NCBI GenBank assembly: GCA_001179505.1
Contig: CDMY01000305.1
Coordinates: 192,885 to 219,652 of the forward strand
Length of the DNA: 26,768 nt
Origin: Vitrella brassicaformis
Lineage: Eukaryota; Sar; Vitrellaceae
Direction of reading: 5' to 3'
The position numbers and the translations under genes are program-made. Position 1 is the stretch's first letter; each line of letters begins with the position of its first letter. Positions 1-9,832 of this stretch are shown here, in pieces. The notes below the pieces were generated by a model. The model had not been told where the DNA came from. It searched no databases and saw only the letters and a program-made list of their open reading frames with translations.

Positions 1-70
1 GGGGGGGGGGGGGTATGACTGCGTGCGTCTGCATTCGTGCCGTGTGTGTGTTGTCCGTCCGTCTTGTCAG

Positions 71-1101
71 CGATAAGTCTAAGTATGAGCATCTCCGCAA
101 GAACGCCCGGGCGAGCGTCATCACCTGCGAACAGGTGGGCAGGCACATGCACACACCACACTGGGATGAAGGCCTCCCGCATTCATTCATTGGCCGACTG
201 CTTGATACATACTAGGTTGGCCGTGCGTGGCTGGGCGAGTTCTGTCGCCTGAGGAGGAAGATCGCCGTCACGAAAGAAAAGGTCCGTCCGCAGCCAGCCA
301 TGCATGACACAAACCCTTTATTCATTTCTGACTCTCTTCTTTCTCCCCTCTCTCTCTCAGATGGAGTCACTGCTCTCGGCGTTGCCCGACTGGTCAGAGA
401 AGGAGTGGCGGCAGAAGCAAGAAGAAGGCCCCATCTCACCCCCACCCACACCCCTCCCCGGCACACAACAGCAACAGCCCACACCCAAGCCCTCACCCAA
501 GACAGCCGCCGAGCAGCTCTCGCCCCCAACTCTACCCGTCGGGGCGTCTCTGCCAGAAGACAAGCCGCCCACTGCGTCGTCAGCGAGCGATCTGGCCTCC
601 ACGCCCATGTCGGCAGTCCAGATGGAAGCTCCGGGCGCCGAGGAGAAGCCAACCAGGGGGTGGGTGGCGCGCTCGAGCGTGGTGCCCGAGGGGCCGGGGC
701 TGGTGCCCTCGCAGTCCAATCTTGCGGCCGACACAATGGCCGAGAGGGGATCCAGCGCGATGGCTGCCGAGGGCGTCACTGCGCCGGGTGCCCCCGGGCT
801 ACTACCTCTGAAGAAGAGCGTCAGCCGGCTGAACCTCAACGCCGTCCGGTTCCAGTATGTGCATCCGCAGGGGAACCGGAAGCCGCGGCTGGTGTCTTTG
901 AGCGGTTCCTTCGACGACTGGATGGTGCGGCGGCCGATGATTTGGGACAACGCCCTGCAGGCCTTCTCTTTGTCGATGGCGCTTGAGCCCGGCAAGTACA
1001 CGTACAAGCTGATCATTGACGGGGACTGGATTTGCAACCCTCAGGAGCAGACGGAGAAGGACTCGAATGGCAATGTCAACAACGTCATCGTGGTCACCTG
1101 A
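71..1101 (+). CDS. 3' end of a gene with C-terminal CBM48 / AMPK-type glycogen-binding domain (partial)
   Basis: Three exons are visible: 71-134, 216-281 and 361-1101 (stop at 1099-1101). Acceptors lie at 70, 215 and 360 and donors at 135 and 282, and the phases agree. The gene continues upstream of the window. The large exon encodes a Pro/Ser-rich linker and then about 85 residues of AMPK-beta type glycogen-binding module (CBM48): a LSGSFDDW strand, then PGKYTYKLIIDGDWICNP, ending in GNVNNVIVV. In this family these residues bind alpha-glucan chains. The first two exons encode a helical, basic segment (KYEHLRKNARAS, then GRAWLGEFCRLRRKI) that resembles the C-terminal tail of a GT-B glycosyltransferase, so the protein may be a glucan-active enzyme carrying a glycogen-binding tail. 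That part is inference. If the upstream exons are wrong, the ATG at 361 would start a 246-residue protein. Confidence 0.8.
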
Positions 1102-1944
1102 TCGATGTGTGTCGTGTGAGTGAGTGGGTGGTGTGCGTGGCAGGGGAGGGGGGGGAGCGGTGTCAGTCACGATGGTGGGTGTCGATTTTTCAACCAACCA
1201 CCGTATCTCGCCTTGACTTGCCTTATCGCTGGCTGCCTGTTTGTGTGTCTGCTGGTGGTGTGTGCGTACACTGTGTCTGACGATGTCTGTCTGTCTGTCT
1301 GTCTGTCTGCTGTCTGTCTGTCCTGATCGCTCCGTCCACTGGGGGTTAGCAGCAGAGAGATGAGCAGTGAGGCGCACACGCGCGGAGAGAGGGAGGGAGG
1401 GAGGGAGACTGGGGGGTATTTGTCCTACCTGTCTGTTTGCTGTCTGTGCGACACGAGGGGGCGTTTGAAAGGCCAGGCCACGCCGATTTTCGCTTTCTGG
1501 GCGTCTGCTTGCTTGGGTGCAGCATGTAATGGCGATGGATGAGGGAGGAGAGGACAAGACAGCTAGGGCGCTGAGTGGCGTTAAGTAGGGTGGGTGGGGA
1601 TGTGGGTGGATGGATGGCGGCCTTTTTTCGTTTCGTTTTCCGTGTGGGACGTTTGATTTCTCCGACACACATACACGACATGCGAACGTGGAGCGCAGTT
1701 GGCCATAGATGGTTGTATGTGTGTGTGTGTCTGCCTTTTCGTGCCAGCGGGCAGACTGACGGACGGGGTATTAATCGCTCGAGCTCAAACACCGTGGATG
1801 GATGGATGGATGTTGGTTGGCAGAGACTTTCTCTTGCATTGATTGTTGAGACTCGGACGTGCCTGCGAGAATGGCTAGGCCATTAAATATCCTCGCCACA
1901 AGCTGGGGGTAGGCTGGGGGCCACTGAGGCGCAAGACGGCCACG
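1102..1944. other. Intergenic, TG/TCTG-rich 3' flank of gene 1 and upstream region of gene 2
   Basis: No convincing coding exon is seen. The first half is TG-rich with a TCTG tetranucleotide run around 1285-1325 and GGGA repeats near 1390-1410, matching the coding-strand TG bias of introns in this window. A short GGAT run sits at about 1797-1812. ORFs across it are low-complexity and overlap on both strands. Confidence 0.6.
1285..1325 (+). repeat. (TCTG)n microsatellite
   Basis: Consecutive TCTG/TGTC tetranucleotides interrupted once by CTGCTG. The same motif recurs inside introns at about 2461-2485 and 6757-6783. Confidence 0.85.
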
Positions 1945-2957
1945 ATGAAGACCGCTGCCTCCGTGCTTCTCATCATCAGCGCCTGCTCTGCTGCAGGTAA
2001 GGCTCACGTGAATCCTGACGGACTGTTCCGTGACCCGACCGCATTAATTACAGCCGGGGCGATGACTGGAGCGCTGGACGTGACGGAGCCCCTGGCAGCC
2101 GGACTGGAGGATGAGCGCCCCAAGTGCAGGGTCATGTTCGAGGTGAGACGGAAAGAAGCAAAAAGCTCGACGAAGCTCAGCTGCACGCAGGCTTCATGTT
2201 TGTTCAGGCGTCGGACGCGTCATCAGAAAAGGACGGTGCACATGTGTACCAAATGGTTGGCTTCAGATGGTCGATTACAAAAGGCGTCTCGTGCGACGCC
2301 CAGGAGGAGACATGCGTCATCAGTACTGTGACGATGTCGCATGGGACGACAAGGTGACAGGAGACACACACACATCACGCCTTTCTTCGTGCTGTGCTCT
2401 CCAGTGATTGATCGACAGCACGGAATGATGCTCTTAATCGGCAGAGGTCAATCAGTTGCATCTGTCTGTCTGTCTGTCTGTCTGTAGACCCGCTCTGAAT
2501 AACGAACCGAGCAGACCTGGAGACCTGTTCAGCAGGTCGTGGTTGATGGACGAGTACGTCGAGACGGCTCCCAAAGACGTCACAGGTAAGCGCATGCACA
2601 TATCGGAGCTATCAGTGGCTATCACAATTATCATCCTTCTGTCGAACAGGCAAGGGCCACTGCTACAAGAATGCGGTCACACCGGTCGTGTGCAAAACCC
2701 AAACGAAGCGAACGTTCAAGTGGATGTTGCAGGACGGAGGCAAGTACTGCATGGACCCTGACACGGTGAGAAAGATACCAACACAGGGTACTTCTCCACA
2801 CCCTCTGCTGTGTCTTCTCCAGAAGGTTGAGGTCAAAACTGCAGGATTGACGCGGCCTCGAACTTCAGACACGCCTCTCTTTGCCCAATACGGCGAGCAC
2901 AAGCACGTTGTCTATTTCCCAGGCCACAAAAGTGAGGATCGGCTCTTTGATGGATAA
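1945..2957 (+). CDS. Small secreted cysteine-containing protein, family not recognised
   Basis: Six exons: 1945-1996, 2054-2142, 2208-2353, 2488-2585, 2650-2765 and 2823-2957. All phases agree. The ATG at 1945 opens a classic signal peptide (MKTAASVLLIISACSAA), so the product should enter the secretory pathway. The mature part is about 195 residues with six cysteines in the contexts PKCRV, VSCDA, ETCVI, GHCYK, VVCKT and KYCMD. That even number would allow three disulfides. There is no second membrane segment, so it is probably secreted or lumenal. The central part (HVYQMVGFRW, then TFKWMLQDGGKYC) looks like a small beta-rich domain. I do not recognise the family. Intron 3 (2354-2487) carries a TCTG microsatellite next to its acceptor. 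An adhesin, protease inhibitor or enzyme cannot be told apart from the sequence. Confidence 0.78.
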
Positions 2958-3476
2958 AGTACCATGCTTGTTACTGTCCTGTGAATGTCCTTCCCTGCAG
3001 ACTGGATGCCACCCTCTAACGAATGAGCCCATGCAGGCTGACTGACAGCAACCTTGAGAGAGACACGATCCTCATTCGACGATTCATGCCCAGAATGACA
3101 GTTCCGTCTGTGATACATGATGCCCAGTCACCGAGACTGTCCGTTGGTTCGTTTGCCCTGATGGTGTGCCGGTGATGAGCAGTGATAGATCTGCCACACT
3201 TGGGGCTGGTGGGATGCAAAGGAAGGAAAGGACTGAGACACAGAAATGAAAGACACGCTACACGCAGAGGCCTATGCGTGTTTGAACAGCTAGCACAGCG
3301 ACACAGAGACGATCTTGCAGTATCTCGGATGAAAGCACGGAAAGAGGCCATGTCTCTCGAGGCAGATGACACAAATCAGAGCGTATCAACTATGTATACC
3401 ACTCTAGCAGCCCAAAACAGAGACATTTTCAGACCGATCTCAAAGGCCAAATCCTATGTATATCACCACAACGAGG
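2958..3476. other. Convergent intergenic region, nothing recognised
   Basis: This lies between the stop of gene 2 and the stop of gene 3 on the opposite strand. It is more AT-rich than its surroundings, with short overlapping ORFs in both directions (3182-3511 on +, 3016-3372 on -) that have no splice-site support or recognisable motif. It probably holds the two 3' untranslated regions. Confidence 0.5.
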
Positions 3477-6359
3477 CTAACGACCGAAATACGTCCCAAG
3501 TCCTCCAATGAATGTCCCTTCGGCGCTCTCTGACGATGCAGAACTTTCTGACGGTACTCGTGGTGGTGGAGGCGGGGGCGGCGGGCTCTTCCCTCCCTTC
3601 TTCAGTACTAGAGATGGCAGTGCCTTTCTCGTGGCTGATGATGGGACAGGAGGAGGGGCTGCGGGGGCTGGCTGCGATGGCTGTGCAGGGCCGACAAGTC
3701 CTTCGATCTGTGAAGGCTGTGTTGGGCCAAGGAGTCCCTCTAGCCGCGACGGCTGCTTCAGGCCGACAAGTCCCTCGAGCTGCGATGGCTGTGTTGGTGG
3801 TTTTTGCGTCCCGAGCAGTCCCTCCAGGAAAGCAAATGCTGATGGCCCAGGCCCAGGGGTCGACGTCTCTGACTCACTCGGGCTTGGACTGGCTGCCGCT
3901 GCCGGCACCGCTGTCGGTGCCTCCTTCGCGGGGGGCGCTTTTGGCGCTTCTGCCGGGGCCGATGGCGCGGTGAATGGTGACACAACCGCCTGAAGCGCCC
4001 CAAAGATGCCTGAAGGCTCTACTTTTTCCTCCTCTGGGGCAGCAACAGCAGGAGCGGCTGGAACCGTCGGTGGGGGAGGGGATTTGGATACTGGTAGAGA
4101 CTGAATAGGGGTAGTCAGAGGCATTTTGGACGGAGGCGGGTGCACGTGAAGGGTTACATGGCCTGCAGGGATATACATGCACCCACACAAAGAGAGTGAG
4201 CCGGTCAATACGGAACTTGTTTATTTGTGGGTAGAGCTCCGCTCTCACCTATGGTGCGAAATCGTTCGTCCATCACCTGATGGGCCGCTTCGTGACGCAT
4301 GTCTCCTGTCTCATCCTCCAGTGGCATGAAGCCCGTAGAGCCAATGTACACCGGCTCTATCGACGAGTCCTCACCTGCACACCATGGAGCAATCGAAGTC
4401 TCCTCTGTACGTCCCTTTGAGATGCAGTATTACCCTCGGCGAAGAGAGCCAAGAAAAATGCAGGATTCTTCCCCTTCTGCATGGAACGTAAGCTGACCTG
4501 ACGACCACCATGATACGTCATTTGATGGGTACAGACCCAGAAGCGGGTGCATGCTTACTGTGTCTCGAAGGTCGATGGACACCGGCATGCTCTCCACCAA
4601 ATGCACGACCCTCGACCGCCGCGTGCGCCTCGGTTTGTGTTTGCGAAGAAAGTCTGGCGGCTCCCCCTCCCGGCAGACAACGACAGACACGCGAAATGGC
4701 ACTTCAACTCGGTCTAGAGGAGCCCAACTGGTAAGCGTGAAAGCCTTCAAAGCCACTGTGAACTTCGGCCGAGGTATCCCTTCCTCTGCTGACACCGAGG
4801 AGCTCCTCGCCTCTGATGCTGCCTCCTCTGCTGCTTGGATGATGTCACTCCTCGGCTCCTGCTCATCCCCCATATACTCGCTGTCCGGCAGCTCTCCCCT
4901 CTCGTCCTCTTCGATCGCCCGGCGCAGCTCGTCCGTGGCGTCAGGAGGGCCCGACGGGTCTCTCTCCTTTTCTTCTGCACGCGGGGGGACATCCGCCTCC
5001 TCGGTGCTGATGACTGTGACGAAGGATGAGACAGCGGCTGCCCGGTCGTGCGCAGATGGGGCGGGTCTTGCCTTGGCAAGAGAGGGAACAGAATCTGGGA
5101 GAGCCACGGGTGCAGGCGCTTGTTCTGCTGCTGGTGGTGGTGCTACTGCAGCTGCTGCTTTCGGCGGTGGTGTCACGGTCGGAGTTGCGCTTTCTTTCCC
5201 CCTTCCGACTGCCGTCTTGATATCGATTTTCTTCACCAACCGCCTCTTCCCCTGAACCGCCTTTTCTCGCTGAGCATCGGTCTTCTGCAGTGGCGGCGGC
5301 GGCATGCTCGTCACTTGTGGGGGCGGGAGGGAGGGGGCAGGGGTGGGAAGGAGAAGCGAGGCGTCCTTGACGATCTGTAAGATGCGCTCGACGGGGGCGG
5401 CGGCAGCGGCAGCGGCAGCGGCAGCAACAGGGGGCGAGACCGGTGGAGGGGAGGGCAGCGGAGGGGGCGATGAGGGCGGTGGCGGGCTGACAGGTGTCTC
5501 GGTCTGCGTGCCGCTCTCCTCGACTTTTGGTGAGGCTGCCCATGTCGTGCACTCAGCAATGGACTGGTAGACATCCTCGATGCGTGAGTCCAGAGGTCGG
5601 AGGGTGGAGAGACACCTGCAGAAGCACCCATCCAACAGGGATCGCAAAAGGGTGCATTGAAAGCGATTGGACGTCTCCAGACCTGAGGAGCAGCTGAGCG
5701 GTGTCATTTGGGTCAACGAGCCACCCAGTGGTGATGGCAGGGACCAGGACCTCATGCGCTATCCTCTCAATCGCCTCCAGCATGGCATCCTGGTGGTCGC
5801 GGTGACGACTGATGCGATGCAACAAGGTCTGGGGAGGGACCCATACATGCAGCAAAAAGGTCGCCGCTATGTGCTGCTTCTCTTGGCTCGTGTGTGTGTC
5901 TGTCGTCTCACGTGTATGTTGGATTCGTTGTCGGTCTGTCGCTCCCTCTGCAGCCGAGAAAACTGCTCCCGAAGATGGGACTCTGAGACCTGGTGACGGT
6001 GGCACTCTAGAACACATATGGAAATGCTGGGTGAAGCCACGGAACGAATGAATGTGTTGGTGCGTGAACTCACCTGATTTAGAAACCGACAGCTCATGTG
6101 CCTGAAAGCAGACGTACAGACAGACACCTTCATGCCAAACATTTCTCGTGAGCATGGCTCAGCTCACCAGGGCTTCGCTTTGCCTCCTCTGATCCTTGAG
6201 CAGCAGCAGCGTCTCGAAAAAGGCTGATGCCGTGACGCGTCCGCATTCAGCATCCGTCGGCAAGCCACTGGTCGGCATGGCCAGCCACGACGCGTTGGCG
6301 TACATGCTATGGCGCTCTTCCGGATCCAAGGCTCGAGAGCCCCATTGCATGGCATGCAT
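3477..6359 (-). CDS. Large low-complexity protein with 12-residue repeats, family not recognised
   Basis: Seven exons in transcript order: 6359-6168, 6101-6074, 6006-5912, 5828-5683, 5615-4498, 4374-4249 and 4162-3477. Lengths sum to 2391 nt, giving 796 residues plus stop, and every phase agrees. The first 160 or so residues are helical and charged (FFETLLLLKDQRRQSEA, then SHLREQFSRLQRERQ) and may form a short coiled coil. The centre is Pro/Ala-rich with a polyalanine tract and acidic stretches. A probably folded segment follows (PKFTVALKAFTLTSW to VESMPVSIDLRD), then VYIGSTGFMPLED. The last exon is Pro-rich with about four 12-residue repeats of the type PTQPSQLEGLVG and a polyproline run, ending GGLGTYFGR. 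Exon 2 is a 28-nt microexon. The start could instead be the next ATG (6350) or an upstream one (6443). A scaffold or cytoskeletal role is possible but not shown. Confidence 0.75.
3671..3833 (-). repeat. 36-nt coding repeat (about four copies) in gene 3
   Basis: Successive units translate as PTQPSQLEGLVG, LKQPSRLEGLLG and PTQPSQIEGLVG, with a partial PAQPSQ unit and a related FLEGLLG at the other end. The units have diverged at the nucleotide level but keep frame and spacing, so the repeat is under protein-level constraint or was recently amplified. Confidence 0.8.
5397..5432 (-). repeat. GCN (polyalanine) trinucleotide repeat in gene 3
   Basis: On the + strand this is a run of GGCAGC/GGCGGC units. 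Read on the coding strand it encodes about ten consecutive alanines inside the Pro/Ala-rich centre of gene 3. Confidence 0.8.
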
Positions 6360-6464
6360 TTGCGATCGCGAGCTCGCAAATGGTCCGCTTTCCTCTTCTC
6401 CTTTCCCCTTCTCCCCCCTCTCCGCTCGACATGTAGAGATCATCTCTTTTTCCCGAGATCGTCG
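6360..6464. promoter_or_regulatory. Probable bidirectional promoter between gene 3 and the P450 gene
   Basis: About 105 nt separate the ATG codons of two divergently transcribed genes (6359 on -, 6465 on +). The + strand side is pyrimidine-rich (CTTTTCCTCTTCTCC-like) just before the P450 start. No TATA box is evident. Both genes must have their promoter and 5' leaders here unless one has an upstream noncoding exon. Confidence 0.5.
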
Positions 6465-9031
6465 ATGACTGATCTCAAGGCGTCTGATCTCGTCTGGGCA
6501 ACGGCAAAGTGCGCCGTGGTCATCGGCGCCGGCAGTGTGTCGGCATGTGTGGTCGGCCAGTGCGTCTGCTCCGTCACCCGCTACTTGATGCGCAACAGAG
6601 AGTACAAAGACCTGCCGCCCAGGAAGGGGCTCATGCCGTTCGTGCGGGCGTTTGCGTCGGGAGAGAGCAAGGGCCAGTCCATAGATGGGCTGCTCGATGA
6701 CTGGCGGTAAGTGAGAAAACGAACGGGGGCAGAAGACGCAAGGCAATGAATAAATCTCTGTCTGTCTGTCTGTCTGTCTGTCTGGCTGTGCCAGGGATCC
6801 CGACCATCCGGATCAGTTCCTGGAGGTACGCACATGTGTGGTGCACACGCGCAATGGCAGCTAGGCAGAAAAGAGTCGACACCCGGCATAGTGACCCTTG
6901 TCGGTCTGTGTTGTGTTTTGTATCGGTCTGTCTGGCAGGTGGTGGACATCGGTCCTGACTTCGCGGGCCGGCGATTGGTGGGCCTCAACCAGCCGGCCGC
7001 CATCGCCGAGGTGCTCGCAGATCAGGACAAATACCCCAAGGCACCATTGATCGAGACGCTCGTGGAGATAGCGGGATATGGGTGAGGGAATGAGCAAAGG
7101 ACGGGAAGCAGGCTTGCCTGTCTGCTTGCGGACTCATGAGTTGTGCTGGTGCTGGTGATGGTGTTTGTTTCTGTCAGGCTGGCGACGTCTAGTGGTGCGC
7201 TGTGGCATCGCCAGAGGAAGCTGCTATCGCCGCTGTTCCACTTCGGCGCACTCAGGGTGGCGCACAAGTTCATGGCGAGGAATGCCGACAGGCTGGTGCA
7301 GCAGCTGCTGGATGATGCCGCCAAGAGCGCCGACGGCACGGCAACCATAAACAGACATCAAATCAGGTGAGAGCATCGGTGGGGGATGGATGGATGGATG
7401 GATGGATGGATGACGTGCAGACACGCTGGATTGTCCTCTGTGCTTTTGGCCATGCAGCGACCTCATGCTGCGCATTGTCGTGGACGCGGCCTTCTCCAGA
7501 TGTGACTTCGATGTCGAGTGGTTCTCGTGGGCGTGCCAGAAGATCGACAACCCCATGTACTGGCTCGGCAGACAAGTGCTGGGTAGGTCGGCAGACAGAC
7601 AGGCAGGCAGCAGACAGACCATACACACACATAAGCAAGCCTTCATGGGTATTGGTCTCTTTATGCGCCTCGTCAGGTCACGCGTGGATGTACGTGCCCC
7701 TGCCGTCCGGCCTGGGTATTCAGATCCTCGTCAAGTAAACACACACGGGGACACCGACAGAGGGAGGAGGGATACATGCGTGTGTGTGTGTGCCATCCGT
7801 CCGTCAGGCGTATGCGTCGTCGGATCATGTGCGAAATAGCCCACCGGCGCGGCGCTGGTGCAGCGGCCGGACTGTCGGTTGACACGAAGGACCTGCTGGA
7901 CGAGCTCATGGCTGTGGGCGACATGCCCGACCGACAAATCGTCGACGAGGCGCTCATCTTCCTCATCGCAGGTCGGTGGGCTGGGTAGCCAGGGCGCGGA
8001 CAGAGTCATGCGCATGATGATTGTTGTCTAGGCCACGACACGACAAGCAACTTGGTCGCGTGGACGCTGTACTTCCTCTCAAAACACCAAGACGTCCAGG
8101 TGGGTCATCCGACAGCACACTTGATTGAAGTCACTGTGCAGATGGCGGCACACACCTGGCCATTCATGTGTGTCCGGGAGTGTGTGTGTGTGTGTGTGTA
8201 GGGTAAGGTCCAGAGTGAGATTGATGATTTGGGTGGGCGGCCCATCACGTTCGACGATTTGCCCAAACTGGAATACCTCAGATGCGTCCTCAAAGAAGTC
8301 TCGAGGTCAGTCAATTGCAGAGCGAGATACACGCACACACAAACATGTCACTGGTGCCACCGACTGTGGGTGCCCTTCCCCTGCCTCCCTGCCTCCTTCC
8401 CTCTCTGTGTGTGTGTGGTGGTGCGTCCAGGGTGCGTCCGGTGGTGCCCTTCCTCGAGCGTCTTCTGAAAGTGCCACTCGAAGTCAACGGCATCACTCTG
8501 CCCAAAGGTAGGTACCCCTTGGCTTGGCGCAGCGCACCCATTCCGACAGACACGTGGATGCGGCAATTGAGGCAGACAGTGCGCGTCTCTCTCCTTGGTG
8601 CAGGCACGATTGTCTGGCTGAACTTCATGGCAGTGCACCACGACGCTCGCTACTGGCCGGCGCCCTCTGTGTTTCGCCCGGAGCGGTGGATGGAGGGCAC
8701 TGAGGGCACATCGCAGCCAATGGCACACTCACACGCATTCCTACCATTCGGCGCGGGCCCCAGGAACTGCATCGGACAGAAGTTCGCCATGTGAGCTGAG
8801 CGATGAGAACCGAAACATAGAAAAGGCATGGATGTCACGCAGCCGCTGTCTGTTGTGTCTTCTGCTGCGTCGTGGTGTGTGTGTGTCAGGCAAGAGGCGC
8901 AGGTGGTCATCGCGTCTGTGTTGCGATCCTTCTCGGTCAGCCTTGACGGCGAAGATCGGGTGGTGCCGGTGCTCGCCCTCAACATAGCACCGGCCAACCT
9001 CGCCCTGCGTGTCAGAAAGAGACGCACATGA
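6465..9031 (+). CDS. Cytochrome P450 monooxygenase
   Basis: Twelve exons: 6465-6706, 6795-6825, 6939-7081, 7178-7366, 7458-7582, 7677-7734, 7808-7971, 8032-8099, 8202-8305, 8431-8507, 8604-8790 and 8890-9031. They sum to 1530 nt (509 residues), the usual P450 length. All hallmarks are present: a hydrophobic N-terminal anchor (residues about 10-35), helix-C WHRQR, I-helix oxygen-activation motif GHDTTSN, K-helix ExxR in KEVSR, FRPERW, and the heme-binding loop FGAGPRNCIG with the Cys thiolate ligand. The product should be an ER-membrane heme monooxygenase using a P450 reductase. The substrate cannot be told. The motif set is closest to the CYP3/CYP4-type eukaryotic clans, which is inference. 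Introns carry TCTG, GGAT and TG microsatellites. Exon 2 is only 31 nt. The ATG at 6465 was chosen because it directly precedes the membrane anchor. Confidence 0.95.
6757..6784 (+). repeat. (TCTG)n microsatellite in P450 intron 1
   Basis: About six consecutive TCTG units lie just upstream of the acceptor at 6794, where a polypyrimidine tract would be expected. Confidence 0.85.
7386..7412 (+). repeat. (GGAT)n microsatellite in P450 intron 4
   Basis: Six tandem GGAT/ATGG units sit inside the intron 7367-7457. Shorter copies of the motif occur at about 1797, 14312 and 16543. Confidence 0.85.
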
Positions 9032-9644
9032 GCTGCTGACTGAACGGGGCAGCTCTCATACATACCAGCTGAGAGGGAGGGAGGGATGATGGGCAGCTGA
9101 GGAGGGAATGAGGGGCACACACTGCCCATATCATATGTGGATGGATGGATCTGTCTGTTGCTGTTCTTGGGTCTGTGACACTTTGTCGGTTTTTGGGTAC
9201 TGTACGTGCATCTCAGACCTCTTTTTTGGTGCTCGTTAGCTCGTTCGTCTATCCGGACACTGCATGTCTGCATGTCGTTTCTGTGTGTTTATCCTCGCCT
9301 GCCTCCTTTCTGGTGTGGTGTGGTTCTGTCTTGTCTTTGTGGACACGGGGACGGTCCGGGTTGACAACTGGCGGCTGCCTGTCTTTTCGTGTCTCTGTCT
9401 GGCTCTTTGTCGTTTTTCCAGTCGCGTGCAGCTCGGTGACCTTTTTTCGTGCATGAGGCTCATACTGTTGACGTCAGGATGGATGTCAATCAGCGATATG
9501 TACCATGTACCGAGACACATACCCAATTTGAAACATTCATTCAGCTGGATGCCGTTCAGGCACCACACACTATAAGTACACGTGCTGTCCATGAAGAGCC
9601 AGCTACAGAGAATCGGTGCGCACACGAACACACACACAGACAGA

Positions 9645-9679
<35 letters not shown>

Positions 9680-9832
9680 GTAGGTTTGGCTGGTTGGTCA
9701 AAAATGTATGCAAATGTGCAATGTAACAGTCGCAGCAGATATAAAATGTAGGCAGCGATAAGTAAGAGAGCCCCACTGATGAATACCAGTGTGTACAATG
9801 TGGCCACGTCCAGACGCGCCCGAGGCACCACC
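9032..9832. other. Convergent intergenic region with TG-to-CA switch
   Basis: This lies between the P450 stop and the stop of gene 5 on the opposite strand. The left half is T/G-rich on the + strand (TGTCTG, TTTTGGTG, TGTGTT). The right half is C/A-rich on +, meaning T/G-rich on -, and includes a CA/GA microsatellite. No convincing exons are seen. Overlapping ORFs on both strands are low-complexity. Confidence 0.6.
9626..9680 (-). repeat. Compound (CA)n-(GA)n microsatellite
   Basis: CACACA units interrupted by CAGACAGA are followed by about ten GA dinucleotides. It lies in the 3' flank of gene 5; on that gene's coding strand it reads as (TC)n then (TG)n. Confidence 0.85.

Noticed and set aside
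1-13. G run at the left end of the window (and 26762-26768 at the right)
   Set aside because: Could be taken as telomeric or G-quadruplex sequence, but a plain homopolymer at an edge is more likely a contig or low-quality boundary.
300-1037. Long ORFs on both strands overlapping the CBM48 exon (e.g. 357-1037 on -)
   Set aside because: They are frame shadows of the GC-rich coding exon with no domain, and the + frame shows an unmistakable glycogen-binding module.
3182-3511. 109-residue + strand ORF between genes 2 and 3
   Set aside because: An overlapping ORF of similar size exists on the other strand, and neither has motifs or flanking splice sites.
3508-3993. Gly/Cys-rich + strand ORF opposite the last exon of gene 3
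   Set aside because: It is the complement of a Pro/Ser-rich coding exon whose phase and splice sites fit the - strand gene.
7386-7412. GGAT repeats as a possible CRISPR-like or minisatellite array
   Set aside because: They are simple tetranucleotide tracts without spacers, inside an intron.
9264-9575. Hydrophobic + strand ORF resembling membrane segments
   Set aside because: Its Val/Leu/Phe/Cys richness comes from TG/TCTG-rich noncoding sequence downstream of the P450 stop.
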